Shown here piece by piece: positions 53,596-63,338 of a DNA stretch of 64,000 nt (position 1 is the first letter of the stretch; each line of letters opens with the position of its first letter). Source of the stretch: DASRDU01 sp035560235 (GTDB lineage: Bacteria > Acidobacteriota > Blastocatellia > RBC074); assembly GCA_035560235.1 (NCBI GenBank), contig DATMAG010000037.1, forward strand, positions 84,560 to 148,559, given 5' to 3'. The notes beneath the pieces are model-generated. The model did not search any database. It was not told the origin of the DNA and worked only from the letters and a program-made list of their open reading frames with translations. The position numbers and the translations under genes are program-made.

Positions 53596-54696
53596 ATGCG
53601 GGATCAATCGCTTATGGGCATCGAATCGCTCATTCGGGAAAGAGTGCGGCTCGCGCCATACACCACTCTGGGCATCGGCGGCCCGGCGCGTTTCTTCGTT
53701 GAGGCCTGTACCGAAGACGATGTGCTGGACGCCGTGGACTGGGCGGCTGATCGCTCAATTCCGGTCTTCATTCTCGGCGGCGGCAGCAACGTGCTGGTTT
53801 CGGATGAAGGCTTTCCGGGTCTGGTGGTGCGCGTGGCGCTCAGGGGCATCACTTCGCGGGCGCGCGGCAGCACGATGCTCGTGACTGCCAGGGCGGGTGA
53901 GGAATGGGATCAGTTTGTCGCCTGGTGCGTTGAGCGGCATCTGGCCGGAGTCGAATGTCTGAGCGGCATTCCCGGTTTCGTCGGTGGCACTCCGGTGCAG
54001 AACGTCGGCGCTTACGGCCAGGAGGTGAGCGAAACGATTCAGTGCGTGCGCGCTTACGACCGTCATCAGCGCAGGGTGGTCGAACTGAGCAACCGGGACT
54101 GCCGGTTCAGTTATCGCGCAAGCATCTTCAATACGACTGACCGCGACCGTTACATCGTCCTGGCAGTCACTTTCGGGCTGACGATGCACGGTCATCCCGC
54201 GCTCAAATATACCGATGTGAAGAATCATTTCGCCGGGCGCGGCGGCACTCCGTCGCTGCACGAAGTCCGCGAAGCCGTGCGCGCCATCAGAGCGAAAAAG
54301 GGCATGCTGATTGTGCCGCACGACCCTGACTGCCGCAGCGCCGGATCGTTCTTCAAAAACCCTGTGGTCACGGCTGAAAGATTCACTGTACTGGAACAGG
54401 CAGCCCGGAAGGAGAAGCTGATCGGGAAGGACGAGAGCATCCCGCACTTTGATGCGCCCGAAGGAAAGGTCAAGGTGCCTGCAGCCTGGCTGATCGAACG
54501 GGCAGGCTTTCAGAAGGGCTGGAGCCGGGGCCGCGTCGGCATCTCATCAAAACACACGCTCGCGCTCGTCAATCGCGGCGGCGCGACTGCCGGTGACATG
54601 CTGCGGCTGATGCGCGAGATTCAGGAAAAGGTGCATGAAAGATTCGGCGTCAGGCTCAGCCCTGAGCCGGTCTTTGTCAGCACGGACGGGTGGTAA
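53596..54696 (+). CDS. murB: UDP-N-acetylenolpyruvoylglucosamine reductase
   Basis: A 366-residue MurB, second step of UDP-MurNAc synthesis. FAD-binding: YTTLGIGGPARFF and LGGGSNVLVSDEGF; catalytic region SGIPGFVGGTPVQNVGAYGQ; the active Ser in AGSFFKNPV and the C-terminal Glu in LSPEPVF. The ribosome site is poor; an ATG at 53614 is an alternative. A REP-like element is directly upstream. Confidence 0.94.
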   Translation: MRDQSLMGIESLIRERVRLAPYTTLGIGGPARFFVEACTEDDVLDAVDWAADRSIPVFILGGGSNVLVSDEGFPGLVVRVALRGITSRARGSTMLVTARAGEEWDQFVAWCVERHLAGVECLSGIPGFVGGTPVQNVGAYGQEVSETIQCVRAYDRHQRRVVELSNRDCRFSYRASIFNTTDRDRYIVLAVTFGLTMHGHPALKYTDVKNHFAGRGGTPSLHEVREAVRAIRAKKGMLIVPHDPDCRSAGSFFKNPVVTAERFTVLEQAARKEKLIGKDESIPHFDAPEGKVKVPAAWLIERAGFQKGWSRGRVGISSKHTLALVNRGGATAGDMLRLMREIQEKVHERFGVRLSPEPVFVSTDGW

Positions 54697-54815
54697 AGCA
54701 GCAGAACCGCGCATTTATTCATCCGGCAATCTCCTTTCAGCAGCGTCGCTTCTGTGTCAGCATTACGCCGCCGGGTCAAGGGCGCAGTGTTTCAGCACAA
54801 CTTCGGAGTGAACCG

Positions 54816-55397
54816 ATGCCACAGATTGAATGGCCGGAACTGCCTGAAGGCTACGAAGACCAGTATGGTCAGATCGCGCCTGAGGTCTATCAGGCAGCGG
54901 TTGCCATCTGGCCGCGCGCGTATCAGTTTGCGCTCTATGCCCTGCGCGATCCGCAAAGCGCACACAGCCTGCTGCTGAAGGCGGCAGCGGACGTGACGCG
55001 CGCCAGATTCAATCCGCCTGCCACGCTGCCGCCGGAACATCTCGCCTCATATCTTTACACTGCCTTCGAACATCTTGTCCTGAAGGAGCGGAAGCAACGC
55101 GAACGGCTTGAACCGCTCGAATCAGACAGCGCGCTGCTGCCGGAGTCGGATGACCAGAACTTCATTGATGAGATTGAGCAGAAAATTCTGCTTGACCAGA
55201 TCATGAACAGGATGGAACCGGAGATGAAATGGATTTATGAGCGTCTCATTCTGGGTTACACCTACCCCGAAATTGCCGCCGAGTTGTCGCGGAAGTCCGG
55301 CAAACCTGTTGATCCCGACGGGTTGCGTGTCAGAGTCTTTCGGTATCTTGAGAAACTGACGCAGCAGATTCGGAGCGAGGAAAGGCGGCTGCAGTAA
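54816..55397 (+). CDS. Sigma-factor-like protein
   Basis: A 193-residue protein that I read as sigma-70-like. Region about 20-90 is helical (SAHSLLLKAAADV, YLYTAFEHLVLKERKQRERL) as in sigma region 2; residues about 140-190 carry a helix-turn-helix resembling region 4 (YTYPEIAAELSRKSGKPVDP, then GLRVRVFRYLEKL). ATG 54816 has GGAGTGA upstream. A downstream gene of unknown function is perhaps its partner. Similarity is moderate and could be a divergent ECF factor. Confidence 0.6.
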   Translation: MPQIEWPELPEGYEDQYGQIAPEVYQAAVAIWPRAYQFALYALRDPQSAHSLLLKAAADVTRARFNPPATLPPEHLASYLYTAFEHLVLKERKQRERLEPLESDSALLPESDDQNFIDEIEQKILLDQIMNRMEPEMKWIYERLILGYTYPEIAAELSRKSGKPVDPDGLRVRVFRYLEKLTQQIRSEERRLQ

Positions 55398-55546
55398 GCC
55401 GTCCCGCAAAAAAATGCAGCGGCCTGAAATTTTTTGTAACGACCCGCCCTTCTCAAATCCTTATAGCTATGAGGGCGGATGAAGTGTTACGCCCTCCTCT
55501 GACAAACGTCAGAGTTGAGAGAACCATTTATTCAGGAGATGCGGCA

Positions 55547-56182
55547 ATGACTGAACAACTGCTTACGGGAAACAGGTTTTTCATTCCATCGGAGCGGCTA
55601 ACCGGGCTGCTGCTCAGCAGGCGACATCAGATGCTGGAAGCACAGCATCAGGAGATGTTCGGCAGGCTTGAGGGTGGGAAGGCGGCAGCGCTGATCAATG
55701 AGATGGCGCAGCAGTGTCCGCCGCAGCCCGCTGGTGAATACCGGGATGATCCTGTCGCGAGAATGCAGCGGAACGTGGGTGAACAGATCTATCATCTGCT
55801 GGCCTCGATGGCGCGCACCTGTCAGCCGTCACCGGGGCAGGAGATTTCGCTGTGGGAGGCACTGTCACGCGGCCTGGCGGCCATTCTGGGACTGAACAGA
55901 AATCGCCGCCCGGACAGCGAGCCTGATCCGCTCGTCAGGGAGCTGCTGCAGGAATTCAGCGACTGGCTGATCGTCAGACATAAATCCTCCTGGGTCGCGC
56001 CCTGGGGATCAGTGCTGGTTGATCCGCAGGGGAAACTTGTGCTGGTGTGGCGCGGTGATGATAATGACGCCGGGCAATCACAACCACGAGGACCACGGTC
56101 AGCCACCGCAGATAATAGAAAAGCCGGTTCGTCTGCGGGTAAAGCCAGCACAGGAGAACTGATGTCTGAGGACTGGCTCTGA
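55547..56182 (+). CDS. Protein of unknown function downstream of the sigma-like gene
   Basis: A 211-residue protein. ATG 55547 has CAGGAG upstream; an in-frame start at 55469 would add 26 residues. No recognised domain. It has a helical N-terminal half (LLLSRRHQMLEAQHQEMFGR), a conserved-looking stretch SWVAPWGSVLVDPQGKLVLV, and a low-complexity Ser/Arg-rich tail. Only its position suggests a link with the sigma-like gene. Confidence 0.6.
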   Translation: MTEQLLTGNRFFIPSERLTGLLLSRRHQMLEAQHQEMFGRLEGGKAAALINEMAQQCPPQPAGEYRDDPVARMQRNVGEQIYHLLASMARTCQPSPGQEISLWEALSRGLAAILGLNRNRRPDSEPDPLVRELLQEFSDWLIVRHKSSWVAPWGSVLVDPQGKLVLVWRGDDNDAGQSQPRGPRSATADNRKAGSSAGKASTGELMSEDWL

Positions 56183-56297
56183 ATCGCACTGCCGGTTCCT
56201 GAGTACACAGTCGCCATCCTGTCAGCCGGTTTTCCGCACAGAGAAATTTCCAGAGTCCGGGTTCCTCACGGTTTCTTGCAGCGGGAGGAATCCGGAT

Positions 56298-57308
56298 ATG
56301 GAGACCATCAGAATCCTTCACGCCTCCGATCTGCACATCGCCGAAATTCCTGACCTCCTCTCACCTGCCGACCATTTCTCTGCGGGGACATTTTTCGATC
56401 TGCTCAGGAAGAGGACAGCGGCTGCCAGTTACAACAAACAGGTGTTGCAGAGCTTCGCTGATCTGGCCTGGGAAATGGCCGACGGCAGAAAATCGCCGCC
56501 CATTGATGCCGTGATTCTGACCGGCGACATCGCGACGACCGGTCTGCCGCGCGATCTTGAAGTGGCGCAGGAGTTCCTCAACAGCCCGCCCTGGCTGCCG
56601 TTTTTTCCGACCCGCACCTGGGAAATGGAACCGACGCTGGCCGGGCTGAAGATTCCGGTCTGGATTCTGCCGGGAAATCACGACCGCTATCAACTGAGCC
56701 TGAAATCGTTTTATGAACCCGGCGGCGAAGAGTTCGATCATTACTTTGAGGACAAATGGCGCGGGCCGGTGATGGTCTATGATCCGCCGCTGAGGCAGGC
56801 CGACTGTGTCGTGCGCCTGATTGGAGCCGATTTCAATCTGCTGCACGGAAGTGATTGCCACGGGAAATGGTACAACCAGCTTGCCCAGGGCAAGGTTTAC
56901 GCGCACATCCTGACGGCGCTGGTCAGAGAAACCAGAAAGGTCAGAACGCAGCACGCCGAGCCGCACAGTCTGGCCGTAGTCTGGGCAGTTCACTTCCCGC
57001 CTCGCTATCCCTCGCTCAGACAAGCCATGCGGCTGCTGCAGGAAGAGACACTGATTGAAATGGCCAATCGGTATGGCGTCACAGCCATGCTGGCCGGACA
57101 TACTCACGAAGCGGCCAGGTATCGCATTCCCGGCATGCACTTCGACGTGTTCTGCGCCGGAACTGTCTCACAACGCCTGACCGAAGAGGACAGAAACGGC
57201 AATCATTGCCAGATTCTCAATTTCCACTTTTACGATGACGGCGCCTGCGGGATCGAACTGGAGAACTATCTTTTCGACCGGGTGAAATCGGCTTTCCTGA
57301 AGGTGTGA
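56298..57308 (+). CDS. Calcineurin-like metallophosphoesterase
   Basis: A 336-residue phosphoesterase with complete metal-binding motifs: ASDLHIAE (residues 9-16), LTGDIA, PGNHDR, VHFPP, and GHTHEA. The substrate is unknown (nucleotides, phosphodiesters or phosphoproteins). It has a good GGGAGGAA site and is not clearly linked to neighbours; murA lies convergent to it. Confidence 0.9.
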   Translation: METIRILHASDLHIAEIPDLLSPADHFSAGTFFDLLRKRTAAASYNKQVLQSFADLAWEMADGRKSPPIDAVILTGDIATTGLPRDLEVAQEFLNSPPWLPFFPTRTWEMEPTLAGLKIPVWILPGNHDRYQLSLKSFYEPGGEEFDHYFEDKWRGPVMVYDPPLRQADCVVRLIGADFNLLHGSDCHGKWYNQLAQGKVYAHILTALVRETRKVRTQHAEPHSLAVVWAVHFPPRYPSLRQAMRLLQEETLIEMANRYGVTAMLAGHTHEAARYRIPGMHFDVFCAGTVSQRLTEEDRNGNHCQILNFHFYDDGACGIELENYLFDRVKSAFLKV

Positions 57309-57340
57309 AAAGAGCAGGCAGAGATCTGCAGTCTGCCGGG

Positions 57341-58600
57341 TCATTCCTTCACTCTTTCAATCTCTGCTCCGACGCTGCGCAGTTTCTCTTCGATCTTCTC
57401 GTAGCCGCGATCAATGTGGTAGACGCGGTCAATCCAGGTTTCGCCTTCCGCAGCGAGTCCGGCGAGGACGAGTGAGGCCGAGGCGCGCAGGTCAGAGGCG
57501 ATCAGTCGCGCTCCGGTCAGCGGCGACGGGCCGTGCACCTGCACGCTGTGGCCGTGAATCTTCAGCTTTGCGCCGAGGCGCTGTAATTCGCTGGCGTGCA
57601 TAAAACGATTCTCGAAGATCGTCTCCGTGATCGTCGCGTCGCCTTCGGCCTGGGTCATCAGCGCCATGTACTGCGCCTGCATATCGGTCGGGAAGCCGGG
57701 ATAAACGGCTGTGGTCACATCAACCGCGCGCAGCCTGCCGCTCAGGCTGATCTTCAGACTCATGTCGCCGGTCTGCGCGATTTCAACTCCGGCTTCGCGC
57801 AGCCGGTCCGTCACCGCCTGCAGGTGATCAGGTTCGCAGCCTGTGATTTCAAGCTCGCCGCGCGTGATGGCGGCGGCAATCATCAGCGTCCCGGTTTCGA
57901 TGCGGTCGGGAATGATCGAATGCTCGGCTCCGCCAAGCTGATCGGTTCCGGTGATGGTGATGGTCGGCGTGCCTGCGCCTGAGATGCGCGCTCCCATTCT
58001 GGTCAGCAGCGCGGCGAGGTCGCTGATTTCAGGCTCGCACGCGGCATTGAAAATCCGCGTCGTGCCGACAGCGAGCGTGGCCGCCATCATCACGTTTTCG
58101 GTGCCGGTGACGGTGACGGTTTCAAAGGTGATATCAGCGCCGCGCAACCGGTCGGCGCGGGCGTGTACGACACCATTGATCAGTTCGACCTTTGCGCCCA
58201 TCCGTTCGAGCGCCATCAGGTGCAGATCAATCGGGCGCTGGCCGATGGCACACCCGCCTGGCAGACTGACGCGCGCTTCACCGCAGCGCGCCACCATTGG
58301 CCCGAGCGCCAGCACCGAAGCGCGCATCGTTTTGACCAGTTCATACGGCGCTTCGCAGTTTTCGACCGTCCCGGCATTGATCCGGTGCGTGCGCAGCGCC
58401 GGAACCAGCACCGTGCAGCCGAGGTCTTCGAGCAGCCGCCGCATCGTGATCAGATCGCGCACATACGGCACGTTGTGCAGCGTCACGGTTTCAGAGGTCA
58501 GCAGGGTCGCCGCCAGACACGGCAGCGCCGAATTCTTGGCGCCGCTGACCGCAATATTTCCCTTAAGTCTTTTTCCGCCGATAATACGAAACTTGTCCAT
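57341..58600 (-). CDS. murA: UDP-N-acetylglucosamine 1-carboxyvinyltransferase
   Basis: A 419-residue MurA, first committed step of peptidoglycan synthesis. N-terminal GGKRLKGNIAVSGAKNSALP binds UDP-GlcNAc; the catalytic Cys is in LPGGCAIGQRPIDLH (fosfomycin-sensitive type). Start at 58600 (MDKFRIIGG); upstream frame is not conserved. It diverges from the kinase gene. Confidence 0.96.
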   Translation of the reverse strand: MDKFRIIGGKRLKGNIAVSGAKNSALPCLAATLLTSETVTLHNVPYVRDLITMRRLLEDLGCTVLVPALRTHRINAGTVENCEAPYELVKTMRASVLALGPMVARCGEARVSLPGGCAIGQRPIDLHLMALERMGAKVELINGVVHARADRLRGADITFETVTVTGTENVMMAATLAVGTTRIFNAACEPEISDLAALLTRMGARISGAGTPTITITGTDQLGGAEHSIIPDRIETGTLMIAAAITRGELEITGCEPDHLQAVTDRLREAGVEIAQTGDMSLKISLSGRLRAVDVTTAVYPGFPTDMQAQYMALMTQAEGDATITETIFENRFMHASELQRLGAKLKIHGHSVQVHGPSPLTGARLIASDLRASASLVLAGLAAEGETWIDRVYHIDRGYEKIEEKLRSVGAEIERVKE

Positions 58601-58791
58601 AGGATTTCCGGTGATCAACAGTGCGGCGATGATGGCATAACTTACCGGCGAAATAAAATGCAGCCGGGATCGGATTGTTTTCTGCCGGCTTTTTCTGTCA
58701 CAATCAGCGCGCACATCGTTTCCTTTCCGCGCCACTGATTTGCCCCCCAAAATCAGGGCGATCCGGCACAGCCCGGATCAGAGATGCTCCA

Positions 58792-60264
58792 GTGAGACTG
58801 CTGATTATTGATGACAATCCGGCTGACCGCGCAGATGTCGTCGGAATGCTGACCGAACATTTCCCCGGCGCTGAACTCATCTGTGTCAGCGGGCGCGCCG
58901 ATTTTGAACAGGCTCTGATGGCAGGCGACTTTGCTGCAGTCATTACCGAATATCAGACCGGCTGGACAAACGGCCTGTGGATCAACCAGGCCGTCAGGGA
59001 CAGACTGCCCTTTGTTCCCGTCATCATGCTGACCCGGTCGGGCAGCGAAGAGATCGCAGTGGCCGGAATGAAGGCCGGACTGAGCGATTACATACTGAAA
59101 GGGAATCCGTCACGGCTGCCCGCGTCGCTCAGAGAGAGCCTGCATCAGGCGCAGGAGCGGCAGACCGCCGAGCGGCAGCTTCAGCAGGCGGAGGTCAGAT
59201 TCCGTACTCTGGTCGAACAGATTCCGGCCATCACCTATATCTCCGATGCGACTGAAACCGGCCGGGTGCGGTATGTCAGTCCGCAGATTGAGGAACTGCT
59301 CGGGTACTCAATTGCGGAATGGCTCTCTGAGCCGGGACTGTGGTTCAGACTGGTTTATCCCGATGATCGGGAAAAGGTGCTGGCCGAGATGAAACGCAGC
59401 GCTGACAAGGGAGAACCGTTCATCAGTGAGTATCGCCTGCGCACCCGCGACGGACGGGTGATCTGGAGCCGCGATCAGGCAGTCATAGTGCGCGACGCCG
59501 AAGGACAGCCGCTCTTTTTGCAGGGAGTGATCTTCGATATTACCGAACGCAGGCAGATGGAGACCGAGCGCCAGCGTTTGTATGAACGGGTGCGCGACGC
59601 ACACGACCGGCTGAAGCTGCTCTCACGCCAGTTGATCGCCGCACAGGAAAACGAACGCCGCCGCATTGCCAGAGAACTGCACGATCAGCTCGGCCAGGCG
59701 CTGACCGCGCTGAAAATCAACCTGCAAACCTGCCTCCGGAAGTCCCTGCCAGCGGAAATTGCAGAACAGCTCGAGGACAGCCTCCGGCTGACTGACAGCT
59801 CGCTTCAGCAGGTGCGCGATCTCTCGCTGGAGTTGCGCCCGTCACTGCTTGATGATCTGGGTCTGGTTTCAGCCCTGCGCTGGTATCTGGACCGGCTCGC
59901 ACACCGCGCCGGACTGAACGCTGAATTTGCGGCAGCGGACTGCCTCGCGCGGCTGCCGACCGAAATCGAAACCACCTGCTTTCGCGTGGCCCAGGAGGCG
60001 CTGACCAACGTCATCCGGCATGCGCAGGCCAGGCGGGTGCGCATCGAATTGCAGTATCACGAACAGCAGTTGCAGCTCATCGTCAGCGACGACGGCATCG
60101 GCTTTGATGCTGAGGCCGCGATGGAACGCGCCGCCCGCGGCGGCAGTCTGGGACTGCCGGGCATGCAGGAGCGAGTCAGTTTCACCGGCGGCAGTTTCGA
60201 AATCACCTCCGGCGCGATGCGCGGCACCGAAGTGCGTGCCAGTTTTCCGCTGCCCGGAATCTGA
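58792..60264 (+). CDS. Hybrid sensor histidine kinase: receiver-like domain, PAS, HisKA_3
   Basis: A 490-residue kinase. Residues about 1-120 are receiver-like (LIIDDN acidic pair, conserved LTRSGSEE and ILKG Lys), but the phosphoacceptor position reads ITEYQTG, Glu instead of Asp. A PAS/PAC pair (about 142-263) follows, then HisKA_3 (RRIARELHDQLGQALTALK, phospho-His) and HATPase_c (EALTNVIRHAQA, DDGIGF, GLPGMQERV). No membrane segment, so a cytoplasmic signal is likely. GTG start at 58792; it is directly upstream of a NarL-type regulator. Confidence 0.9.
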   Translation: MRLLIIDDNPADRADVVGMLTEHFPGAELICVSGRADFEQALMAGDFAAVITEYQTGWTNGLWINQAVRDRLPFVPVIMLTRSGSEEIAVAGMKAGLSDYILKGNPSRLPASLRESLHQAQERQTAERQLQQAEVRFRTLVEQIPAITYISDATETGRVRYVSPQIEELLGYSIAEWLSEPGLWFRLVYPDDREKVLAEMKRSADKGEPFISEYRLRTRDGRVIWSRDQAVIVRDAEGQPLFLQGVIFDITERRQMETERQRLYERVRDAHDRLKLLSRQLIAAQENERRRIARELHDQLGQALTALKINLQTCLRKSLPAEIAEQLEDSLRLTDSSLQQVRDLSLELRPSLLDDLGLVSALRWYLDRLAHRAGLNAEFAAADCLARLPTEIETTCFRVAQEALTNVIRHAQARRVRIELQYHEQQLQLIVSDDGIGFDAEAAMERAARGGSLGLPGMQERVSFTGGSFEITSGAMRGTEVRASFPLPGI

Positions 60265-60297
60265 CGATCCCGGTTTTCCGGCCCTCCACTCAGGCTT

Positions 60298-60948
60298 ATG
60301 GCGATCAGAGTTCTGCTGGCAGACGATCACACGCTGGTGCGCGCCGGGATTCACGCGCTGATCCACAACTTTGAAGGTGTGGAAGTCGTCGCCGAGGCCA
60401 GCGATGGGCGCGAAGCCCTGAAACTGGTCAGCGAACATCTGCCCGACGTGGTGATGGCTGATGTCGGGATGCCCGGACTCAACGGCATTGAAATCACTGC
60501 CCGCCTGTCGAAGGAGCATCCGCAGGTGCGGGTGCTGATTCTGTCAATGCACGCGAGCGAGGAGTATGTATTGCAGGCGCTGCGCGCAGGCGCTGCCGGG
60601 TATCTGGTCAAGGGCGCTGATCCGACTGAACTGGAACTGGCCATCCGCGCCGTGATGAGAAACGAGACCTGGCTGAGTCCCGCCATTTCCAAACACGTGG
60701 TGTCTGATTACATCCGCCGGGTCAGCGCTGAAGGGACCCCGCTCGATCTGCTGACTCAGCGGCAGCGCGAAATTCTTCAGCTGATTGCCGAAGGGCATTC
60801 AACAAGGGAGATCGCTCATCTGCTCAGAATCAGCATCAAAACCGTCGAATCTCACCGCGCCGACCTGATGCAGCGACTGGACATCCACGACCTGGCCGGG
60901 CTGACCCGCTACGCCATCCGGACCGGCCTCATCTCTTCAGAAGAGTAA
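60298..60948 (+). CDS. NarL/FixJ family response regulator
   Basis: A 216-residue regulator: receiver domain (LLADDHTLVRAGIH; phospho-Asp in VVMADVGMPGLNG; Lys in YLVKGADP) and a LuxR-type HTH (LTQRQREILQLIAEGHSTRE, KTVESHRADLMQRL). It starts 33 nt after the kinase stop on the same strand, so the kinase should phosphorylate it. Target genes are unknown. Confidence 0.95.
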   Translation: MAIRVLLADDHTLVRAGIHALIHNFEGVEVVAEASDGREALKLVSEHLPDVVMADVGMPGLNGIEITARLSKEHPQVRVLILSMHASEEYVLQALRAGAAGYLVKGADPTELELAIRAVMRNETWLSPAISKHVVSDYIRRVSAEGTPLDLLTQRQREILQLIAEGHSTREIAHLLRISIKTVESHRADLMQRLDIHDLAGLTRYAIRTGLISSEE

Positions 60949-61070
60949 GCATTTCCCGCCAGCCATTATTTTCAGTCTCGGGGTTTTCTCCGACACATTT
61001 CAGGTTTTCCCTGATGGCGCTAATCCCGGCTTCCAGGTAAAGTGCATCCAACTAGTGGCGCTGTCCTGAT

Positions 61071-61116
61071 GAGCGGTCTGTACTGCCTCCCTCAGGGGAA
61101 ACAGTACAGACCGCTC
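61071..61116 (+). terminator. Hairpin after the kinase-regulator operon
   Basis: 15-bp stem (arms 61071-61085 and 61102-61116), then TGATTTTC; 122 nt past the regulator stop. Confidence 0.75.
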
Positions 61117-61173
61117 TGATTTTCAGACAGCGGTATGCTTCAGCCCCGATGCAGGAAGAAGAATCAAAATCCA

Positions 61174-61641
61174 ATGTGCAATCAGACCGCTCCAGTCCTG
61201 CGTACCCTGCTGGTGGATGACAACAGTTGCTTTCTCAAGGCTCTGACCGGAATGCTTCTCCTTGAACCCCGGCTCGCAGTCATTGGTTATGCGCTGTCAG
61301 GTGAGGAGGCGGTGCGCCGGACGCTGGCCCTGAATCCGGATCTGGTGCTGATGGATATTTCCATGCCGGGCCTCAATGGTCTTGATGCCACGCGAATCAT
61401 CAAAGCGCAGCCGCAGTCTCCGCGCATCATCATCGTCACCCTGAGCAATGACGAACTGCTGGCCACCGCCGCCCGTTATGCCAACGCTGACGGCTTTATC
61501 AGCAAAACCGAAGTCTCAACTGAACTCCTGCCCCTGATCTGGCAGATCTGCCCGCACCCGGAAGAGACAGAGACGAGAACTGAAATGCTGATCACCTCGC
61601 CTGAGTTTCCCGGTCCTGCCAGCGCGCACGTTATGCCGTAA
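61174..61641 (+). CDS. Stand-alone response regulator receiver protein
   Basis: A 155-residue receiver without output domain. Phospho-Asp in LVLMDISMPGLNG, acidic pair in LVDDNS, Lys in FISKTEV. It has a 37-residue unstructured tail. It can act as a phosphate sink or adaptor with the kinase upstream (inference). Start at 61174 chosen for AGGAAGAAG upstream; 61135 is also possible. The end overlaps glmM convergently. Confidence 0.85.
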   Translation: MCNQTAPVLRTLLVDDNSCFLKALTGMLLLEPRLAVIGYALSGEEAVRRTLALNPDLVLMDISMPGLNGLDATRIIKAQPQSPRIIIVTLSNDELLATAARYANADGFISKTEVSTELLPLIWQICPHPEETETRTEMLITSPEFPGPASAHVMP

Positions 61642-62989
61642 GGTGGCCGATCCGTTCCAGCACCTGCGTCACCATCTGCCGCGCCCGCGCCTCATCCGTC
61701 GCTTCAGCCACGACCCGCAGAATCGGCTCTGTGTTCGAACCGCGCACGTGAAACCAGCCGTCATTCATCGTCACTTTCACGCCATCACGCAAATCCATCG
61801 GCTGCGCGGCGTATTCGCGGCGAATCAGTTTCAGCGCTTCAGCGATTTTGTCGGAAGGGCATTCCAGTTTCTCCTTGACCATTCTGAAGCGCGGCAGGTC
61901 AGCAAGAATTTCTGAAACCGATTTTCCGGTTTCAGCCAGCAGGTGCAGGATCAAAGCCATCCCGACCTGACTGTCGCGGCAGAAATTGATGCGCGGATAG
62001 ATCACGCCGCCATTGCCTTCGCCGCCGATCACAGCCCGCTCGGCCTGCATCTTTTCAGTGACGTTCGCTTCACCGATCTTCGTCCGGTGCAGCGGGCAGT
62101 CAAACATCTGCGTCACGCCTTCGAGCGCGTGCGTGGTCGAAAGATTCGCCACCACCGGCCCGCGCTCTTTGCTCAGAATGTAGCGCGCGGCCAGCACCAG
62201 CGTGTAATCCTCGCCTGCGGGTTCGCCCGCTTCAGACACCACCGCCAGCCGGTCGGCATCCATATCCTGCGCAAAGCCGATGTCAGCGCCGCTTTCCCTG
62301 ACGAGCCTGCATAAATCGCCCAGATTTTCCGCCACCGGTTCGGCCCCGCGCGGAAACAATCCGTTCGGCGTCGTGTTGATCGCCACAACCTCAGCGCCCA
62401 ATGCTTCAATCAGTCGCGGAGCCATCAGCGAAGCAGCGCCGTTGCACAAATCGAGCGCGACTTTCAGCTTGCGCCCCGTCGCAGGCAGCGCGCCAACAGC
62501 ATTGATAATCGCATTGATGTGCACATCCAGCGCGCCCGGCAGCATTTCAACGCCGCGCATCTGCGCCCCGGCGACTTTGGTGTAATCGCCCTGATGATAA
62601 ATGTCGAGCAGTTCCCGCGCCTGCCCCGCGCTCAGAAACAGCCCGTCCGCGCCGACGAATTTGAGCGCATTCCATTCCGCCGGATTGTGGCTCGCGGTAA
62701 TTTCAATGCCGCCCTGCGCGTGCCGTTCGCGCACCATCAGTTGCAGCGTCGGCACCGGACAAATATCCAGATCAATCACGCGACACCCGCTTGAAAGCAG
62801 CCCGGCAATCACCGCCTGCCGCACCATCTCGCCCGAAGTTCGCGTGTCGCGTCCGATGACAATGGTGCCTGAACCGACATAAGTTCCGAACGCCTGAGCA
62901 AAGCGCACCAGCAACCCCGGCGTCAGCGAATCGCCAATCACGCCGCGCACGCCACTGATGCTGATCTTTAGTGTGGGAATAGCTCGCAT
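61631..62989 (-). CDS. glmM: Phosphoglucosamine mutase
   Basis: A 452-residue phosphohexomutase converting GlcN-6-P to GlcN-1-P for UDP-GlcNAc synthesis. Active Ser in ITASHNPAEWNALK (about residue 97), Mg-loop QDMDADRLAV, and substrate loop GGEGNGGVIYP. The EGNGG loop also occurs in phosphomannomutases, so substrate specificity is less sure. Start at 62989; 31 nt after the BrnA-like stop. Confidence 0.85.
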   Translation of the reverse strand: MRAIPTLKISISGVRGVIGDSLTPGLLVRFAQAFGTYVGSGTIVIGRDTRTSGEMVRQAVIAGLLSSGCRVIDLDICPVPTLQLMVRERHAQGGIEITASHNPAEWNALKFVGADGLFLSAGQARELLDIYHQGDYTKVAGAQMRGVEMLPGALDVHINAIINAVGALPATGRKLKVALDLCNGAASLMAPRLIEALGAEVVAINTTPNGLFPRGAEPVAENLGDLCRLVRESGADIGFAQDMDADRLAVVSEAGEPAGEDYTLVLAARYILSKERGPVVANLSTTHALEGVTQMFDCPLHRTKIGEANVTEKMQAERAVIGGEGNGGVIYPRINFCRDSQVGMALILHLLAETGKSVSEILADLPRFRMVKEKLECPSDKIAEALKLIRREYAAQPMDLRDGVKVTMNDGWFHVRGSNTEPILRVVAEATDEARARQMVTQVLERIGHLTA

Positions 62990-63020
62990 CAGAATTGTCC
63001 TGTCTGAATCACCTGTTTCT

Positions 63021-63338
63021 TCAGGCCGCAGATTCAATCCGAATCTCCTGAAGAATTGCCGAAATTTCCGCTTCTGACTGCAAATGCCGCGTCAGCACCT
63101 GTGCTGTCTTTTCCAGCACGCGGTCGGCCAGGATTCTGGATAAATCCTGCCGCAGCCCCTGCCCGATATAGAGCTTCATCAGCGCCTCAACCGACATATC
63201 ACGCCCGGACGCAACCCGCTCCAGCGACGCCAGCACGTCATCAGGCACCTGTAAAGTTACGGCTGTTTTCGGGCGCGGACGCAAATGAAGCTCAAACTCT
63301 TCATCCGGCTTCCGCTTGTTCTCCTTAGTTCTCTTCAT
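63021..63338 (-). CDS. BrnA-like antitoxin
   Basis: A 105-residue protein: basic N-terminus, then a ribbon-helix-helix-like segment (VTLQVPDDVLASLERVASGR, DMSVEALMKLYIGQGL) and a C-terminal helix. ATG 63338 has AAAGGAAG upstream and lies within the end of the BrnT-like gene, the usual toxin-first, antitoxin-second overlap. It should neutralise the toxin and repress the operon (family knowledge). Confidence 0.8.
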   Translation of the reverse strand: MKRTKENKRKPDEEFELHLRPRPKTAVTLQVPDDVLASLERVASGRDMSVEALMKLYIGQGLRQDLSRILADRVLEKTAQVLTRHLQSEAEISAILQEIRIESAA

